Shown here one piece after another: positions 24,183-32,552 of a stretch of DNA of 64,000 bases. The notes under the pieces are model-generated. The model was given only the letters and a program-made list of their open reading frames with translations. It was not told the DNA's origin and searched no databases. How positions within the stretch are numbered: the stretch's first letter is position 1; each line of letters opens with the position of its first letter. This DNA is from Pseudomonadota bacterium (GTDB lineage Bacteria > Pseudomonadota > Gammaproteobacteria > Xanthomonadales > Rhodanobacteraceae), in assembly GCA_018240565.1 (NCBI GenBank), contig JAFEFO010000041.1, positions 62,001 to 126,000 of the forward strand. Reading direction: 5' to 3'. The position numbers were made by a program, and so were the translations under genes.

Positions 24183-25472
24183 ATGATGCCCAACACGACC
24201 CAACGCGTCGCCATCCTCGGCGGAGTCCGTATTCCGTTCTGCCGCAACAACACGGCTTATGCGGATGTCGGCAACTTCGGCATGGCCGTCAAGGTACTCG
24301 GCGCCACGGTCGAAAAATTCGGCCTGCACGGCGTCGAACTCGGCGAGGTCGCGTTCGGCGCAGTGATCAAGCACGCCTCGGACTGGAACCTCGCGCGCGA
24401 AGCGACGCTGTCATCGGGACTGGCCGCGACGACGCCCGGTTTCACCACCGCACGCGCCTGCGGCACCTCGCTCGACAACGCCATCGTCGTCGCCAACAAG
24501 ATCGCGGCAGGCCAGATCCAGGCCGGCATCGCCGGCGGCGCGGACACGACCAGCGACGTGCCCATCGTCTACAGCCGCGCCTTGCAGCAGCGACTTCTGC
24601 GCGTCAATCGCACCAAGGGCGGCTGGGATAAATTCAAGACCGCCATCAGCGGATTTTCCTTGTCCGAATTGAAACCCAGTTTTCCCGGCGTAATGGAGCC
24701 GCGCACCGGCCTGTCGATGGGCGATCACTGCGAGCTGATGGCCAAGGAATGGAAGATCTCGCGCCCGGACCAGGACGCCTTTGCCTTGTCCAGCCATCAA
24801 AAGGCCGCGGCGGCTTATGCGCGCGGATTCTTCAACGACCTCGTCGTGCCGTTCCGCGGCGTGGACCGCGACAATATCCTGCGCCCTGATGCCTCGCTGG
24901 AGAAACTCGCCACGCTCAAGCCCGCATTCGACAAGACGTCGGGGCAGGGTACGCTGACCGCGGGCAACTCCACGGCATTGTCCGATGGCGCCTCGGCCGC
25001 GCTGCTGGCGAGCGATGCCTGGGCTGCCGAACGCGGACTCAATCCGATGGCGTACCTGACGCATGCGCAGGTCGCTGCGGTGGATTTCGTGCATGGCGAA
25101 GGCTTGCTGATGGCGCCGACCATCGCCGTGTCGCGCATGCTCGAAGCGGCCGGGTTGACCTTGCAGGACTTCGACTACTATGAAATCCACGAAGCCTTCG
25201 CCGCACAGGTGCTGTGCACGTTGCGCGCGTGGGAAAGTGCGGACTACTGCAAGAACCGCCTCGGCCGCGACCAGCCGCTGGGCAGCATCGATCCGGCGAA
25301 GCTGAACGTCAACGGTTCGAGTCTCGCCCTCGGCCATCCCTTCGCCGCGACCGGCACGCGCCTGATCGCCACGATGGCCAAGCTGCTCGCAGACAAGGGC
25401 TCGGGCCGCGGCCTGATTTCGATCTGCACCGCCGGTGGCATGGGCGTGACGGCAATTGTCGAACGGCCGTAA
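24183..25472 (+). CDS. Acetyl-CoA C-acyltransferase (thiolase, FadI-like)
   Basis: 429 residues, near FadI (436). The acylated nucleophile is Cys93 in TARACGTS, the HEAFA loop is present, the catalytic His lies in SLALGHPFAATG, and the proton-relay Cys is in C-T-A-G-G-M-G. It cleaves or forms 3-ketoacyl-CoA. The long insertion with KGGWDKFKT and the G-L-S-M-G-D-H-C-E-L-M-A-K segment is typical of the FadI branch. No FadJ-type partner is adjacent. ATG 24183 has GGAG seven bases upstream. The next gene begins three bases after the stop. Confidence 0.92.
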   Translation: MMPNTTQRVAILGGVRIPFCRNNTAYADVGNFGMAVKVLGATVEKFGLHGVELGEVAFGAVIKHASDWNLAREATLSSGLAATTPGFTTARACGTSLDNAIVVANKIAAGQIQAGIAGGADTTSDVPIVYSRALQQRLLRVNRTKGGWDKFKTAISGFSLSELKPSFPGVMEPRTGLSMGDHCELMAKEWKISRPDQDAFALSSHQKAAAAYARGFFNDLVVPFRGVDRDNILRPDASLEKLATLKPAFDKTSGQGTLTAGNSTALSDGASAALLASDAWAAERGLNPMAYLTHAQVAAVDFVHGEGLLMAPTIAVSRMLEAAGLTLQDFDYYEIHEAFAAQVLCTLRAWESADYCKNRLGRDQPLGSIDPAKLNVNGSSLALGHPFAATGTRLIATMAKLLADKGSGRGLISICTAGGMGVTAIVERP

Positions 25473-25475
25473 GGG

Positions 25476-27248
25476 ATGATCGTACCGGTGCGGCGCGACC
25501 CGAAATCGCGGCGTTCGTGGCTGTTGGCCGCCGCCATCACCGCGCTGTGCCTGAGTTTGCTGCGTGCGTTGTATCTGGAAAAGGTTGCCGGCGAGTACAC
25601 GTCCTGCCACGGCTGCTATCTGATTCCGGCGCTCGGCCACGATGCGTGGTTGCTGTGCGCGATGTATGTGATGCTCGCTCTCGCGGCGTGGTCGCCGTGG
25701 CGCTGGCTGGCAGCAATCGGGCGTGTGCTGGTCGCGCTCGCCATCGCGGCCCAGGCGACCGATCTGGTCCTGATGCGCTTGTTTACGCAGCGCTTGTATA
25801 TCGCCGACGTGCTGCGTTTCTCCGGTGACGCGGCCGCGGAATGGAGTGTCGCGCGCGCACAGTTTTTCTCCGCCAACGGCATCGGCTACGCCATCGGCGC
25901 GGCGCTTGTGCTAGTTGTGCTTGCAGGCTTGATCGCCTCAGGCCGGGGCTCGCCGAAACAGTCGCGGATCCTGTTGGTGCTGGCCACGGCCTGCGCGGTG
26001 TTCGCTCTGGCCGTGTCGTGGATGCCGCTGCGCTATGTCCATGCGGAATACATTGGCAACGTGGTCGAAGTAAACCTGCCGCAAGGTCGCACCCGGCTGT
26101 TTTCGCCGACCTATGCACACGCGCAATTGCTCGCGGCGAAGCGCGAACCGCAAACCTGCGCTGCGGGTTCGCGCAGCGGGCGCAACATCGTCATCGTCAT
26201 CACAGAGTCGCTATCGGCCTATCAAAGCGCCCTGCTTGGCGGACCGCGCGACTGGCTGCCGCGGCTGGACGCCCTGGCGCGTTCGAATCACTACTTCACC
26301 CGCTTCTATGCGAATGGCTTCACCACCGACGGCGGCGAGATCGCGGCCATCACCGGCCGGCCGCCATTGATCCCGCCGGGACAGAACTGGTATTCGCTGA
26401 AAGCGTTCGGGCCCGATGCGGACACCTTGCCCGGCATTGCCCATCGCGCCGGCTACGAGTCCGCGCACTTCACCACCGAGAGCCTGGACTTCCTGGATCA
26501 GGGCACCTGGCTGCGTGCGCTGGGTTTCGATCACGTCGAAGGCAACGAGAATCCGTACTACGCGAACATGCCCAAGGGCCAGTTCGGCGCCGCCGAGGAT
26601 GCGGCCTTGTTCGGGCGCTTTGAGCAGTGGCTGGACCAGCGCCGTGATCCACGTCCATTCGTGGCCGTGTTGCTGACCGTGAGCAGCCACCCGCCGTTCG
26701 TCAACCCGCGCACCGGCGAGATTGACGCGCAGGGTACGTTCGGATACGTCGATGACCAACTCGCCGATTTCCATGATGCGCTGGAACGGCGCGGGTTCCT
26801 TGCCAATGGCATCCTGATGGTCACCGGCGACCACCACAGCATGACGCCGATCAGCCGCGAGGAATACTCGAAATTCGGCGAGCGTTCGTTTGCCCGCATC
26901 CCGATGATCGTGATGGGTGCCGTGGACATGCCCAGGGTAGTGGACGCGCCGTTCCAGCAATCCGATATTCCGGCGTCGGTGGCGCATATCCTGGGCGTGG
27001 ATTATTGCCGTTCGCCGTTCACGGGCATTTTCCTTGATCCGCAACCGCAACCTGCAAAGTTCGTGGTGCAGGCGCGCGGCGACAATCGAAACCGCGTGGA
27101 TGTGTACTACGACGACCATGTCGCCAGCTATCTGGAAGATGGAGACGCCAGCAGATGGATGGGCGAGCCGCCACCGGAGGCATCCGCGGTGGCGGCATGG
27201 ATCGACACGCAGCGCCTGCGCAATGGCTCCGCGCGGGACGAACGGTGA
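25476..27248 (+). CDS. LTA-synthase-like membrane sulfatase/phosphotransferase
   Basis: 590 residues. Four to five transmembrane helices (about 15-35, 55-75, 80-100, 130-150 and 160-180) precede a periplasmic alkaline-phosphatase-fold domain. Visible motifs are V-I-V-I-T-E-S-L-S (metal-binding Glu), NGFT-TDGGE (Thr283 aligns with the LtaS nucleophile), TVSSHPPF and V-T-G-D-H-H-S. LtaS-family enzymes transfer phosphoglycerol or related head groups from phospholipids. Gram-negative members include OpgB and EptA-like enzymes modifying periplasmic glucans or lipid A. Which acceptor is used here cannot be told. It is the last gene of a four-gene run and converges with the DUF1232 gene. Confidence 0.85.
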   Translation: MIVPVRRDPKSRRSWLLAAAITALCLSLLRALYLEKVAGEYTSCHGCYLIPALGHDAWLLCAMYVMLALAAWSPWRWLAAIGRVLVALAIAAQATDLVLMRLFTQRLYIADVLRFSGDAAAEWSVARAQFFSANGIGYAIGAALVLVVLAGLIASGRGSPKQSRILLVLATACAVFALAVSWMPLRYVHAEYIGNVVEVNLPQGRTRLFSPTYAHAQLLAAKREPQTCAAGSRSGRNIVIVITESLSAYQSALLGGPRDWLPRLDALARSNHYFTRFYANGFTTDGGEIAAITGRPPLIPPGQNWYSLKAFGPDADTLPGIAHRAGYESAHFTTESLDFLDQGTWLRALGFDHVEGNENPYYANMPKGQFGAAEDAALFGRFEQWLDQRRDPRPFVAVLLTVSSHPPFVNPRTGEIDAQGTFGYVDDQLADFHDALERRGFLANGILMVTGDHHSMTPISREEYSKFGERSFARIPMIVMGAVDMPRVVDAPFQQSDIPASVAHILGVDYCRSPFTGIFLDPQPQPAKFVVQARGDNRNRVDVYYDDHVASYLEDGDASRWMGEPPPEASAVAAWIDTQRLRNGSARDER

Positions 27249-27257
27249 ACGCCGGTC

Positions 27258-27821
27258 TCAGGAAAATTTGAACCGCGGTGCGAAACTGCCGCTCGGCGCA
27301 TAGGATTGGCGACGGCTGCGCATGCGCGCCTGCAGTTCGGCGCGGCGGTCTTCCAGCCATTCCTCGCGGCCGAGCTTGGCGGCGTCGGCGCCGCGCGCGC
27401 TGGCCTCGTTGCTGCGGTATTCGCAGAAGTCCGAATAGGCTTCGATTTCCGGTTGCAGCACGCGTTCGACGACCTCGATCATGATCGCGTCATCGAGGTA
27501 ACCCAGCACCGGCACGTTGTCCGGAATCATGTCTTCCGGGTCCGAAAAATACGTCAGCGCCGATACCACGCGACTCTTGTCCTCGGTCGAAAGCGCCCAG
27601 CCTTCGTCGGCCGCCATGGCGATGAGGTTTTCCACGTTTGCCAGGCGCGAACGGATGAACTCCGGCATCTGCTGGCCTTGCGAACTGGCGAAGGTCTTGG
27701 CGGCCTCGTCGAGGATCTGCTGGGCGCTCTTGCTGGCCGCGCGCTGCTCGGCGCGTTTCATCGCGTCCATGAAGTACGGCAGATCCTGATCGGTGATCTC
27801 GATGGAAAACTCTAGGGCCAT
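27258..27821 (-). CDS. DUF1232 (YkvA-like) protein
   Basis: 187 residues. The centre carries the DUF1232 signature Y-F-S-D-P-E-D-M-I-P-D-N-V-P-V-L-G-Y-L-D-D-A (about 90-112). The N-terminal 80 residues are helical and charged and the C terminus is Arg-rich. DUF1232 proteins are of unknown function. This one has little hydrophobicity, so it is probably cytoplasmic. It lies 66 bp behind the phospholipase-D lipoprotein gene and may be the last gene of that operon. Confidence 0.8.
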   Translation of the reverse strand: MALEFSIEITDQDLPYFMDAMKRAEQRAASKSAQQILDEAAKTFASSQGQQMPEFIRSRLANVENLIAMAADEGWALSTEDKSRVVSALTYFSDPEDMIPDNVPVLGYLDDAIMIEVVERVLQPEIEAYSDFCEYRSNEASARGADAAKLGREEWLEDRRAELQARMRSRRQSYAPSGSFAPRFKFS

Positions 27822-27887
27822 GGCGGCAGTCCAGACAGGTTGGCGGAATGCGCAGCCTAGCCAGCCCGGGCGACAACGTCAATCGGA

Positions 27888-29696
27888 TCACAAAATCGAA
27901 TGCAGGCCGGCCCCGAATGCGGTCACGATGCGCGTGTAGATGGTCTTGAGCGGCAGGTCGACTTCGGGAAAATCCCCGACATCCGCGTAGCAGTCGTAGA
28001 AACCGGGGGCCCCGGGCGGCAGCGGGGTGCAGCCGGGCTTGAGTTCGAAGCTGGACGCATAGCGATAGGGCCAGATATCGAATATCGGCAGGCGCGCCGA
28101 AAAATCGCCGATTGCCCGATTGAGCCGGCTGATCCAGTTCGTGCCCTGCCGGCGCGCGATGGTCCAGGCATTGCCGGGCGCGCAGTCGCGCAGGATCGAG
28201 GCGCGCACGACTTGCGCGAACGCGCGATCGTGGATGATGAAGCCGGACTCGGTGTTGTAGTGGTCCGAACGCGGATCGAAATTGTGCGAACCGATCATGG
28301 CGATGTTGCCGTCGATGACGATCGACTTGGCGTGCAGGCCGAGGCGCACGCCATGCTCGGTAAGCGGTGCACGCTCGTACTTGCGATAGCGCCGTGGGCC
28401 GGTGCTGTCATTGCCCAGGTTCGCATAACCGGCGATCAGCGCGTCGGCATCGGCCGGGAACGGCTTGAATTCGTGGATCTCGAATCCGAGTTTCAGATAG
28501 CGCTTCTTGTATTTGTACGAAAGCGCGTAGACATAGAACGCATCGGTCGCCGCCAGCGAATTGGTCGAGACAATGATGCGCAGCCCGGGATGCGCGCGAT
28601 GTTGCTCGGCAAACACGCGCCGCGCGGTGCGACTGAGCACCAGGTACGGCGTCTGCATGACGATTTCCGCCTTCGCGCTCTGGAACAATTCCAGGATGTG
28701 CCGGCTCAATTCGTCGTCGCGCGGCTGGTCGGGTTCTTCGAACTTGTCCGGCGCATCGGAAAAGTACTCGACGTCGCCCACGCGCATGGCCGCATCGGCG
28801 AACTGCGCGCGGATGTAGCCGGCGTCGTCCGCCCGAGCGGTCAATGCCGCGACCCGTGCGGGGTCGCGGTACGCGTGCAACGCATACGGTCGGGCATTGA
28901 GGCCGTCGGCGAGGATGCGCGATGCGACGTCGCGCAGGCGCGACAGCGGCACGCTGCGCCGGTTGGCCCAGAAGCGCTCGAACGAGGCCGCCATCTGCCG
29001 CGCGGCGGGACCGGCGACGAGCACGTCGCGATCGCGGTAGTCGAATGCGTCGTCCCAGTCGAAATAGCGGTTCTCGTAATTGCGCCCGCCGGCGATGCCG
29101 ATCGCGTCGTCGACGAGGAACAACTTGTTGTGCATGCGCTGGTTGAACTGGAAGAAGCAGCAGGCGATGCCGGCGGCGAATTCCAGCGGTGGCGTGCGCG
29201 CCTTGTGGAAGGTCGGGTTGTACACGCGCAACTCGAAGTTCACATGCGCGCGCGCCAGTTGCGCGAGCAGCTCCACGTCGTCGAGCGAGAACAACTGGTC
29301 GACGATGATGCGCACCCTGACGCCGCGGCGCGCGGCCTTCACGAGCTCGTCCAGCATCAGGTAGCCGGCATCATCCTCGGCAAAGATGAAGGTCTGGATG
29401 TCGATGCTCTTGCGCGCGGCACGGATCAGGTGCACGCGCAGCAGCAACGAATCCGCGCCTTGGTCGAGCAGGTTGACGTAATGCACCGGCGCGCCGGGCC
29501 GGGACTCGTGCATCGCGGTGGCGGCGAGGTCCTGGTATGGCGAGGCGATGGCGCAGGCATCGGTTGCCGTGCACGTCAACGCATGATCCTGCGCGGCCGC
29601 CGCAGTTGCCGCCGCGCGGCGTGCATGGATCGGATCGACAGCGCAGCCGCCGAGCGCGAGCGCCACGCACGCCACGGCAAGCGCGATCGCACGCAT
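27888..29696 (-). CDS. Phospholipase D-family lipoprotein (cardiolipin synthase-like)
   Basis: 602 residues. A lipoprotein signal peptide has lipobox L-G-G-C18. Two HKD domains follow: H189-N-K-L-F-L-V-D196 and H454-A-K-S-I-V-I-D461, each followed by an Asn-bearing strand (G-G-R-N, G-S-H-N-F-D). This is the full bilobal PLD active site. Such proteins transfer phosphatidyl groups, for example making cardiolipin, or hydrolyse phospholipids; the ClsC-like branch is a good guess. The lipid anchor places it on the periplasmic side of a membrane. ATG 29696 shares bases with the yceI stop (TGATG), so the genes are coupled. Confidence 0.88.
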   Translation of the reverse strand: MRAIALAVACVALALGGCAVDPIHARRAAATAAAAQDHALTCTATDACAIASPYQDLAATAMHESRPGAPVHYVNLLDQGADSLLLRVHLIRAARKSIDIQTFIFAEDDAGYLMLDELVKAARRGVRVRIIVDQLFSLDDVELLAQLARAHVNFELRVYNPTFHKARTPPLEFAAGIACCFFQFNQRMHNKLFLVDDAIGIAGGRNYENRYFDWDDAFDYRDRDVLVAGPAARQMAASFERFWANRRSVPLSRLRDVASRILADGLNARPYALHAYRDPARVAALTARADDAGYIRAQFADAAMRVGDVEYFSDAPDKFEEPDQPRDDELSRHILELFQSAKAEIVMQTPYLVLSRTARRVFAEQHRAHPGLRIIVSTNSLAATDAFYVYALSYKYKKRYLKLGFEIHEFKPFPADADALIAGYANLGNDSTGPRRYRKYERAPLTEHGVRLGLHAKSIVIDGNIAMIGSHNFDPRSDHYNTESGFIIHDRAFAQVVRASILRDCAPGNAWTIARRQGTNWISRLNRAIGDFSARLPIFDIWPYRYASSFELKPGCTPLPPGAPGFYDCYADVGDFPEVDLPLKTIYTRIVTAFGAGLHSIL

Positions 29697-30283
29697 CACG
29701 GAACCGGCTCGGCCGCCACGACAATGCGCAAGCGCAAGGCGACCTTGTTGGCCAGCGTGCCGCGCCGCGAATGCATGCCGAAATCATCGCGCGCGATGCT
29801 GCCTTGCGCCTCTACGGCACAGCCGCCCTGGAGCGGCCGTGCGCAGGCCGACGGCAGGATGTGGAAGCGTGCCGGTTTGTCGATGCCGCGCAGGGTCAGC
29901 GTGCCGTCGAGGACGCCGCCGCGGGTCAGACGCACGAGCGGGAAGTCCCCGGACACGAAGTGGATCCGCGGATAGCGCGACGCGTCGAAGAATTCCGCGG
30001 ACTTCGCCCAGCGTTCGTAATTGCCGCTGCGCATGTGCAGGTCGTCGACATCGATGAAGGCGTCGACGCGGCCGGTGCCGCGGAAGTGATCGATGTCGAG
30101 CTGGCCGCGCACCGCGCCGAAATCCCCGTCCAGGCCTAGCAACCACAACACCTTCACGGTGAAACTCGCCTGCGAGCGCGCGGCATCCAGCGGCAAGACC
30201 TCGTGGCGCGGTGATTGCGCATTCGCCATGCCGGCGCACAAGGCCAGATACAGCAGCAACAGCCGTATCCGGAAATCAGGCAT
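29696..30283 (-). CDS. YceI-family periplasmic lipid-binding protein
   Basis: 195 residues with signal peptide MPDFRIRLLLLYLALCAGMANA. The YceI lipocalin-like barrel follows: an A-x-S-x-A-S-F-T-V opening strand, Y-P-R-I-H-F-V-S-G-D, then G-T-L-T-L-R-G and a C-terminal D-D-F-G-M-x-S motif. YceI proteins bind polyisoprenoid or fatty lipids in the periplasm. It is 12 bp after sixA and overlaps the PLD lipoprotein gene, suggesting a shared envelope-lipid function. Confidence 0.85.
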   Translation of the reverse strand: MPDFRIRLLLLYLALCAGMANAQSPRHEVLPLDAARSQASFTVKVLWLLGLDGDFGAVRGQLDIDHFRGTGRVDAFIDVDDLHMRSGNYERWAKSAEFFDASRYPRIHFVSGDFPLVRLTRGGVLDGTLTLRGIDKPARFHILPSACARPLQGGCAVEAQGSIARDDFGMHSRRGTLANKVALRLRIVVAAEPVP

Positions 30284-30295
30284 GGCGTTGCGCGC

Positions 30296-30760
30296 TTACG
30301 GCGACCAGAAGGCCTTGAGTCTTCCCGCGCCGGGCTCGGCTTGGCCGTCTACCTCGAACCAGGCGATACCGCCGGGCGACATGCCGCGGAAATCGCCGGA
30401 CTGGCCGGTGGCAAGCAGGGCCACGAACGTCTCGAATCCGGGATTGTGGCCGACCAGCAGCAAGCGCCGTGCGTCGGCGTGCTCGTCGATCAGCGAATCC
30501 AGCTCGCCCGCGGTCGCTTCGTAAATGCGTGGTTCGATCGCGGCATGCGTCTTGCCGAGCGCGTGCTCCAGGGTCTGGCGCGCACGCGTCGCCGGCGAAC
30601 ACAGGATCGTCAGATCGTGCAAGTCCTGCTCGCGCAACCACTGGCCGGCGGCACGCGCTTCGGCGACGCCACGCAGGGTCAACGGGCGCTCGGCATCGGT
30701 CGTGCCCGGCGCGGCGTTCTCGGCATGGGCGTGGCGCAGCAGGATGATCTCGCGGCTCAT
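30296..30760 (-). CDS. sixA: Phosphohistidine phosphatase SixA
   Basis: 154 residues of the histidine phosphatase (phosphoglycerate mutase) superfamily. It has the catalytic L-L-R-H-A-H-A-E near the N terminus, S-P-A-T-R-A-R-Q-T, and the second His in V-G-H-N-P-G-F-E, in the short SixA form. It dephosphorylates phosphohistidine proteins such as HPt domains or PTS components. The start overlaps the ParA stop by four bases (ATGA). Confidence 0.9.
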   Translation of the reverse strand: MSREIILLRHAHAENAAPGTTDAERPLTLRGVAEARAAGQWLREQDLHDLTILCSPATRARQTLEHALGKTHAAIEPRIYEATAGELDSLIDEHADARRLLLVGHNPGFETFVALLATGQSGDFRGMSPGGIAWFEVDGQAEPGAGRLKAFWSP

Positions 30761-31386
30761 TGCTTCTTTACCCAGCGCAGCAGCTTGGCCCAGTCTTCCT
30801 GGTGGCTGCGGATGATTTCGGAGTTGTAGTCGAAGATGCTCTTGCCCAGGCCCGCGACCAGCACGTAGCCCTGCGTGTCGCGCAATTGCGCGACCAGCGG
30901 AAACGGCAGGCGCTTGATTTCCTCGACCGCTTCCTGCGAAGCGGTGGTCCAGGGCTTCAAGCGATTGGCGACGAGTCCCACGGCAAGGGATTCGCGCTTG
31001 ACCCTGCCCAGGCGCGAGACTTCCTGCAGGAAGTGCTCGCTGGCTTCCAGGTCGATGCGCGAGGGCAGCATCGGGATCAGCAGCGCATCGGCGTCGTGGG
31101 CGAGTTCGGCCAATTCGCCGCTGCGGATGCCGGCGGGACCATCGATGACCACGATCTGTGCATCATCCGGGATCTTGGCCGACCAGTCCGCACGCAGTCC
31201 GGACAGTGCCAGCACCGGCGCCGGCAGGCCGGCGCGTTTTTCCGCCCAGTGCATGCTCGAACCCTGGCGGTCGGCATCCACCAGCACGGTGCGTTTGCCA
31301 TCCTGCGCGAAATGCGCAGCGAGGTTGGTTGCTATCGTGGTCTTGCCGCAACCGCCCTTGGAGCTGGCCACCAGAATCTTGCGCAT
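30757..31386 (-). CDS. Orphan ParA-family ATPase
   Basis: 209 residues, a MinD/ParA-type P-loop ATPase. The deviant Walker A is K10-G-G-C-G-K-T-T17, with the V-D-A-D switch and Walker B V-V-I-D-G-P-A-G. It is much shorter than chromosomal ParA and lacks an N-terminal HTH, resembling ParA-like positioning ATPases that localise chemotaxis clusters or other cargo. No parB or parS-like gene is adjacent. It is translationally coupled to sixA. Its cargo is unknown. Confidence 0.85.
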   Translation of the reverse strand: MRKILVASSKGGCGKTTIATNLAAHFAQDGKRTVLVDADRQGSSMHWAEKRAGLPAPVLALSGLRADWSAKIPDDAQIVVIDGPAGIRSGELAELAHDADALLIPMLPSRIDLEASEHFLQEVSRLGRVKRESLAVGLVANRLKPWTTASQEAVEEIKRLPFPLVAQLRDTQGYVLVAGLGKSIFDYNSEIIRSHQEDWAKLLRWVKKQ

Positions 31387-31451
31387 GCGCGTGTCTCCGG
31401 ATCAGCGAAGTCGGCCAAGCGTACAACGCCGGCGTGGATTGCGGAAGCCGA

Positions 31452-32495
31452 TCAGGGTTGCGCGGCGGGCTCCGTCGTCGGTGGCTGCCAGTCCGCGGGT
31501 GGTTCCAGCGGCACGCCCTGGCTGTGCAGCACGGCATCCACGGCATCGCTTTCGCGGCCACTGGCGGCGAGCGTTTGCGTGTAAATGCCGGTCACGCGGC
31601 TGTCGTCGGCCAGGCGCGCGCCGAGTTCGCCAATGCGCTGCATGCGCCAGGCGGCGGTGCGCGCCCGCGCCAGGTTGGCGTCGTGCACGGCGCCGTCCGG
31701 AACGAGCTGCAACAACAGGCGCAAGCCGAAGTCGCGCGCGAACAGGCTGCCGCCATCGGCCATTTTTTGCGCCACGGCGACGCAGTCGGCCGCCAGGCTC
31801 GCATCGGTCGCGGTGTCCTTGCATGCCAGGGTCAACGCGTTCAGATAAGGATGCGGCAAGGCGACGGCGATGCCGGCGACATAAGTGAGCTTGAAACCCG
31901 ATGGATTGACGCCGGGCTGGTCGCTCGCTCGCAGGATGCGCTCGTCCACCGGCAGGATGCCGGCGGCGTTGTACAGCAGCGCGACCAATGCGCCGAAGTT
32001 GTCGTCGAAGCGCATCGCCTGCGCGGCGCTGGTCAGTGCCGCGCGTGCCGTTGCCGCGTCACCGGCCTGCTGCGCGCGTGCCAACGCCAACAGCCACGCC
32101 GCCGCATTGCCCGGATCGGCCTTTTCCAGTTGTGCCAGGGTTTGTTCGTTCGGGCAGGCCTTGGCCTTGCCACGGCATTCCAGCGCGGCACTCGCCCACC
32201 ACACCAGGGCATCCGCATCGGCGGCTTTCTGCGCGCGCGCGAGCAGGGCCGGGGTTTGCAGCACCTTGGGCCGCGCCGGATCGCCCGCATCGGCCTGCGC
32301 CATCAGCGCCGCGGCGAGCAGGGAATGGGCATCCCCGCGCAGTGCGAGCAGGTTGACTTCATCGTGATGGAACTGCGCCAACACCTGCGCCGGCGGCATC
32401 TCCGGGCTCGGCGCCGGCGTGGCATCCGGGGCGAAAGGTTGGGCAAACGCCGGTGCGGCGAATGCGATGGCGGCAAAAAACACGATGCGCAACAT
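31452..32495 (-). CDS. Exported protein of unknown function
   Basis: 347 residues. The signal peptide MLRIVFFAAIAFAAPAFA is followed by an Ala-rich, helical, soluble protein. Repeated L-x-x-A-x-x-A and W-W-A-S-A-A-L-E-C segments and A-x-A-x-A-A-W-L-L-A-L-A-R-A-Q-Q-A-G suggest TPR/Sel1-like helical hairpins, with three Cys residues possibly in disulfides. No enzymatic motif was recognised. It lies 65 bp upstream of parA on the same strand. I cannot assign a function. Confidence 0.7.
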   Translation of the reverse strand: MLRIVFFAAIAFAAPAFAQPFAPDATPAPSPEMPPAQVLAQFHHDEVNLLALRGDAHSLLAAALMAQADAGDPARPKVLQTPALLARAQKAADADALVWWASAALECRGKAKACPNEQTLAQLEKADPGNAAAWLLALARAQQAGDAATARAALTSAAQAMRFDDNFGALVALLYNAAGILPVDERILRASDQPGVNPSGFKLTYVAGIAVALPHPYLNALTLACKDTATDASLAADCVAVAQKMADGGSLFARDFGLRLLLQLVPDGAVHDANLARARTAAWRMQRIGELGARLADDSRVTGIYTQTLAASGRESDAVDAVLHSQGVPLEPPADWQPPTTEPAAQP

Positions 32496-32552
32496 GGCGG
32501 CGAGTCCTGGGCAAACAGGCGGGCAGTGTAGCGAAGGTGCTTGAGCGCGCGC

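Noticed and set aside
27900..29975. A 691-codon plus-strand open frame
   Set aside because: It lies antisense to the PLD lipoprotein with both HKD motifs, has no recognisable domain and has shadow-frame composition.
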